From Myxococcota bacterium (GTDB taxonomy: Bacteria; Myxococcota_C; UBA6777), in assembly GCA_023150835.1 (NCBI GenBank), contig JAKLKB010000206.1, positions 1 through 8,002 on the forward strand: 8,002 bases of DNA. The letters are read 5' to 3'. Shown piece after piece: positions 6,076 through 8,002 of the stretch. The position numbers and the translations under genes are program-made. The notes beneath the pieces were generated by a model. It was given only the letters and a program-made list of their open reading frames with translations. It was not told where the DNA came from and did no database searches. Within the stretch, counting starts at the first letter, position 1, and every line of letters begins with the position of its first letter.

Positions 6076-6933
6076 TCAGGGGCAGGTGATCCCGTCGTCG
6101 ACGAGGCCGTTGCAGTCGTTGTCTTTTTTGTCGCAAGTCTCGGTCGCGGGGATGACTTGGCCGAGGCAGATCGGTTTGTCGTCTTTGCACGAAGTCAGTC
6201 CAGCGCGGCACTCGCCCCGTCCAAGGGTTCCCGAAGCGCCTTCGTAGCAAGGATTGGGCGTGATGTTGTCGACAAGGCCGTCGCAGTTGGTGTCTTTGCC
6301 GTTGCAAAATTCGACGGCGTTGGGATTGCGTGCGGGGTCGTTGTCGTCGCAATCGCGGTCGTTGGTAAAGCCGTCTTTGTCGGCATCTTGGAGGGTGCGG
6401 CAGGTACCGTTTTGGCAAAATTGGCCTTTGGTGCAATCGGGGTTGCAGCGTTTTTGGCAGACGCCGTCAACGCAAACTTCGCCGTTGGCGCATTCAGGAG
6501 CGCAGATGCGTTTGCACAAGCCGTTGTCGCAGATATAGCCGAGTTGCGGGCAAGGCGGATTGCATTCGACGCGAAGAACACAGCTTCCACGGAAGCAAGT
6601 GTATCCTTGGGGACAGGCCGACTTACAACCTTCGACGGAGACGCAACGACCGAGCTTTTCATCACAAAAGAACCCGGCCTCGCAAGGTGTAGCGCAAGCG
6701 ATGGTGTTGCTGTCTGGATAACGATCTACGCACTTACCGTCGAGGCAACGTTGATCGGCGGGGCAATCGGGGTTGCAGATGACTGCGGTTAACTCACAGC
6801 CCTTGGAGGTCAAGGTGTAGCCGGGGCCGCAATTTTGGACGGGAGGATCGCTGATGATGGCGCAGTTGAGGAGCCAAAGGCCCATCGTAAACAAAGAGAC
6901 GCGAAGAGCAATACTGCGAAACGCAAGCTTCAT
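6076..6933 (-). CDS. Cysteine-rich MopE-like lipoprotein with putative metal-binding repeats
   Basis: A 285-residue exported protein. Residues 1-23 form a signal peptide (MKLAFRSIALRVSLF, then MGLWLLN), with Cys24 a probable lipidation site; Asn at -1 is atypical. Six modules of four cysteines each, pattern C-x3-C-x5/6-C-x4/6-C, run from Cys53 to Cys178. A MopE-type motif follows at about 184-222: DADKDGFTNDRDCDDNDP, then AVEFCNGKDTNCDGLVD. A second, shorter copy lies at 267-280 (CDKKDNDCNGLVDD). In the MopE family this acidic Asp/Cys motif is annotated as metal (copper or calcium) binding; which metal applies here is not evident. The start at 6933 is chosen for its signal peptide and for AGGA nine bases upstream (6943-6946), over a longer frame from 6975. 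It is likely a cell-surface protein. The other cysteine-rich gene lies downstream on the same strand, separated by the 35-bp array. Confidence 0.9.
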   Translation of the reverse strand: MKLAFRSIALRVSLFTMGLWLLNCAIISDPPVQNCGPGYTLTSKGCELTAVICNPDCPADQRCLDGKCVDRYPDSNTIACATPCEAGFFCDEKLGRCVSVEGCKSACPQGYTCFRGSCVLRVECNPPCPQLGYICDNGLCKRICAPECANGEVCVDGVCQKRCNPDCTKGQFCQNGTCRTLQDADKDGFTNDRDCDDNDPARNPNAVEFCNGKDTNCDGLVDNITPNPCYEGASGTLGRGECRAGLTSCKDDKPICLGQVIPATETCDKKDNDCNGLVDDGITCP

Positions 6934-6986
6934 GATGTGGATTCCTACATCTTTTTTGCGCAAGGTGCGCAACATCCAAAAGGAGA

Positions 6987-7015
6987 GGTATCTCGCCAGA
7001 GGGCGCGAGGGTCAA
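6987..7015 (-). promoter_or_regulatory. Candidate sigma-70-type promoter of the MopE-like gene
   Basis: On the minus strand, TTGACC (7015-7010) is followed after exactly 17 bases by GATACC (6992-6987), 53 bases upstream of the start codon. The -35 matches five of six consensus bases, but the -10 matches only three. The spacer contains an imperfect inverted repeat (CTCGC/GCGAG) that could be an operator. This is a weak prediction. The rest of the gene-free stretch at 6934-7151 shows only a small hairpin, AGAAGA/TCTTCT at 7067-7082. Confidence 0.25.
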
Positions 7016-7151
7016 AACAAAGTTAGCAAAACGAAGGTCTATTCAGCGAGATGATTTTATCGAAGGAGAAGACATTTCTTCTGAACGCACCCAGAGGGAT
7101 GGATTGCTTTTGCAGAACCCAAACGATTTGTCAAGTCTTTTTGGCTGCTCG

Positions 7152-7784
7152 TCATCGACTCTTCGGCGTGGAAACCCCCTTATGGGCGAGGGGGGAGGAA
7201 ACGCCGTCATGTCTTCGTGTGTAAGCGTATCCATCGGTGTGTTGAAGGATACGACAATGTTTGTAAGAAATGCCTTGTGTGGTACCATTTCGGGTTTTGA
7301 TGTTGAAGCTGCCGGAACTTCGCACCGCCACTCTTCCCACATAACACCCTGCTTTCTTTCCCTTGACGATGACAGCTTTCACCATGTCTCCTGTTTGAAA
7401 GCCATGCACCTTCTTTTGTCTTGTTTTCGGGCCTGTTCGGGGGAAGACGACCCTTGGGAGTCTCGCGCTTCGCAACCCGAACAGATCCATTCTGCACTTC
7501 TGCCGACTTCCCCGTCCCATCGCCTTGATCTCCGGCACTTCTTGCTCTGCCTCCACGAGCACACGTTCTCCCGACACGCCCACACACACCGCATCGAGCC
7601 AGTGTGTTTTCGCATACCCTTGTCGGCTACCGTTGTACTTCGTCTGCCCACCGCTGCCGACTTCCAACGGTACACCCAACCCACACAACCGCTCTCGCGA
7701 TGCCAGTTGGCGAGCGCGAGCAGGATGACAAGGCATCAGGGGTTGATGGTTGAAGTCCAAGACGAGGACTCTGTTTTGTGCCAT
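7152..7784 (-). CDS. iscB: Internally deleted IscB (OMEGA RNA-guided nuclease remnant)
   Basis: A 210-residue open frame that joins the two ends of an IscB protein. Residues 1-28 are the PLMP domain (VLVLDFNHQPLMPCHPARAR). From about residue 32 the chain resumes in the RuvC-III region (GVPLEVGSGGQTKYN, then KTHWLDAVCVG with His61 and Asp64). It continues through the C-terminal region IKAMGRGSRQKCR (87-98), GFQTGDMVKAV (128-138), GRVAVRSSGSFNI (150-162) and QGISYKHCRILQHTDGY (170-186). Full-length IscB is usually about 400-500 residues. Missing are RuvC-I with its catalytic Asp, the arginine-rich bridge helix, RuvC-II with its Glu, and the whole HNH domain, so nuclease activity is not expected. 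Residues 104-113 look like an extra insertion between LFG and FPRT. The last 15 or so codons come from a dispersed repeat. The omega RNA is directly upstream. It could be a decayed pseudogene or a small RNA-binding protein; no frameshift is present. Confidence 0.85.
   Translation of the reverse strand: MAQNRVLVLDFNHQPLMPCHPARARQLASRERLCGLGVPLEVGSGGQTKYNGSRQGYAKTHWLDAVCVGVSGERVLVEAEQEVPEIKAMGRGSRQKCRMDLFGLRSARLPRVVFPRTGPKTRQKKVHGFQTGDMVKAVIVKGKKAGCYVGRVAVRSSGSFNIKTRNGTTQGISYKHCRILQHTDGYAYTRRHDGVSSPLAHKGVSTPKSR
7165..7199 (-). repeat. Short palindromic dispersed repeat, copy B
   Basis: On the minus strand this reads TCCTCCCCCCTC, a six-base loop, AAGGGGG and TTTCCACGCC, nearly the same as copy A at 93-126. 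The stem is CCCCCT (7175-7180) with AGGGGG (7189-7194). It forms the last codons before the iscB stop (SSPLAHKGVSTP), which have no counterpart in usual IscB C-termini as I know them. The natural iscB end was therefore probably replaced by insertion of, or recombination at, the repeat. Confidence 0.55.
7433..7484. repeat. Nine-bp perfect inverted repeat inside the iscB remnant
   Basis: CTGTTCGGG (7433-7441) and CCCGAACAG (7476-7484) are perfect inverted arms around 34 bases. The enclosed stretch encodes residues 104-113 (LRSARLPRVV), which interrupt the usual CR-D-(Y/F)GFPRT motif of IscB proteins between G103 and F114. The frame is kept. It may be a tiny palindromic insertion or a hairpin-mediated duplication. 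Confidence 0.5.
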
Positions 7785-7789
7785 GAAGA

Positions 7790-7957
7790 CGTTACCTTTC
7801 CCCGTGTTGACGGGGTGTTCTCGAAACTTGCGTTTCGGTCAAGTTCTTAAGGCCCGGTTGGGCGAGAGGTTTTGAAGACACGAAGCAGCCTTACCCAAGG
7901 ACTGTCCGCGTGTCGCGCAGAGGCATCGGACTGGAGAAGCATCCGACTGTGCCTCTC
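7790..7957 (-). ncRNA. Omega RNA (HEARO-type) scaffold upstream of iscB
   Basis: Read on the minus strand, five hairpins run without interruption up to the iscB start. (1) AGAGGCA/TGCCTCT plus TCGGA/TCCGA with a CAG bulge (7956-7919). (2) GACACG/CGTGTC enclosing CAG-CCTT/AAGG-CTG with a one-base bulge (7914-7877). (3) GCCC-AACC-GGGC (7863-7852). (4) CGAAAC with GTTTCG closed by a GCAA tetraloop of GNRA type (7837-7822), alternatively AACTTG/CAAGTT (7845-7825). (5) CCCCGT-CAAC-ACGGGG (7815-7800). Position, strand, length (about 170 bases) and dense pairing match omega/HEARO RNAs, which carry the guide at the 5' end and bind IscB. The exact ends are not determined. The iscB ribosome-binding site GAAAGG (7800-7795) touches the 3' arm of the last hairpin, ten bases from the ATG. 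Confidence 0.65.
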
Positions 7958-8002
7958 TATTCTCTCCCAACGTTTCCTCCACCAAAGTTTCCCTCGGCTT
8001 CT

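Larger units (their letters stand above)
7152..8002 (-). mobile_element. Remnant of an IscB-carrying (ISC, IS200/IS605-like) element
   Basis: IscB genes and their omega RNAs normally travel in IS200/IS605-superfamily elements. Here the omega RNA plus truncated iscB form such a unit, with no tnpA transposase in the window. The left end should lie near the 5' end of the omega RNA scaffold (about 7957-7970 or beyond) and the right end below 7152. Neither boundary nor a target site is clear. A hairpin at 7067-7082 (AGAAGA/TCTTCT) is the only candidate right-end structure I see, and it is weak. Confidence 0.45.

Noticed and set aside
5666-6436. A 256-codon minus-strand open frame through the 35-bp array
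   Set aside because: It begins inside the MopE-like gene in the wrong frame and crosses the array only because the unit lacks stops. The 35-bp period changes frame at each copy, so no constant peptide repeat results.
7104-7850. A 248-codon plus-strand open frame at the right end
   Set aside because: It is antisense to the iscB remnant and the omega RNA, whose family motifs and structures are clear. It has no domain of its own.

Overview
The window reads like a chromosome segment from a delta-proteobacterial lineage, most likely Myxococcota or Bradymonadia. The grounds are two large cysteine-rich secreted or lipid-anchored proteins, MopE-type metal-binding motifs, a fibronectin-III lipoprotein and an NtrC-class regulator. 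This placement is an inference from gene content; no marker gene is present.

Layout. Positions 1-135 hold a possible tail of an upstream plus-strand gene and a short palindromic dispersed repeat. A lipoprotein with three fibronectin-III-like domains (136-1161, +) is followed by a class II-like sirtuin deacylase (1273-2169, +). The sirtuin converges on a sigma-54 response regulator (2166-3506, -), and the two stop codons share a CTAG tetranucleotide. A 588-residue cysteine-rich lipoprotein (3756-5522, -) and a 285-residue cysteine-rich MopE-like protein (6076-6933, -) follow. Between them lies a 553-bp gene-free stretch holding seven tandem copies of a 35-bp unit.

The right end (7152-8002, -) is the most interesting part. 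It carries an IscB-family gene, ancestor-type of Cas9, that keeps its PLMP N-terminus, RuvC-III strand and whole C-terminal region. It has lost RuvC-I, the arginine-rich bridge helix, RuvC-II and the HNH domain in one apparently in-frame deletion. Directly upstream is a well-preserved set of five hairpins ending at the iscB ribosome-binding site, as expected of an omega RNA (HEARO RNA). The result is an OMEGA locus whose guide RNA looks intact while its nuclease has been reduced to a 210-residue open reading frame.

Two small dispersed repeat families also occur, each with two copies in the window. One overlaps the 3' ends of reading frames (93-126 and 7165-7199). The other lies upstream of genes (1176-1240 and 5633-5688). 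No operon joins the regions functionally. The surface proteins, the regulator and the sirtuin look like ordinary host genes, and the right end looks like a mobile-element relic.
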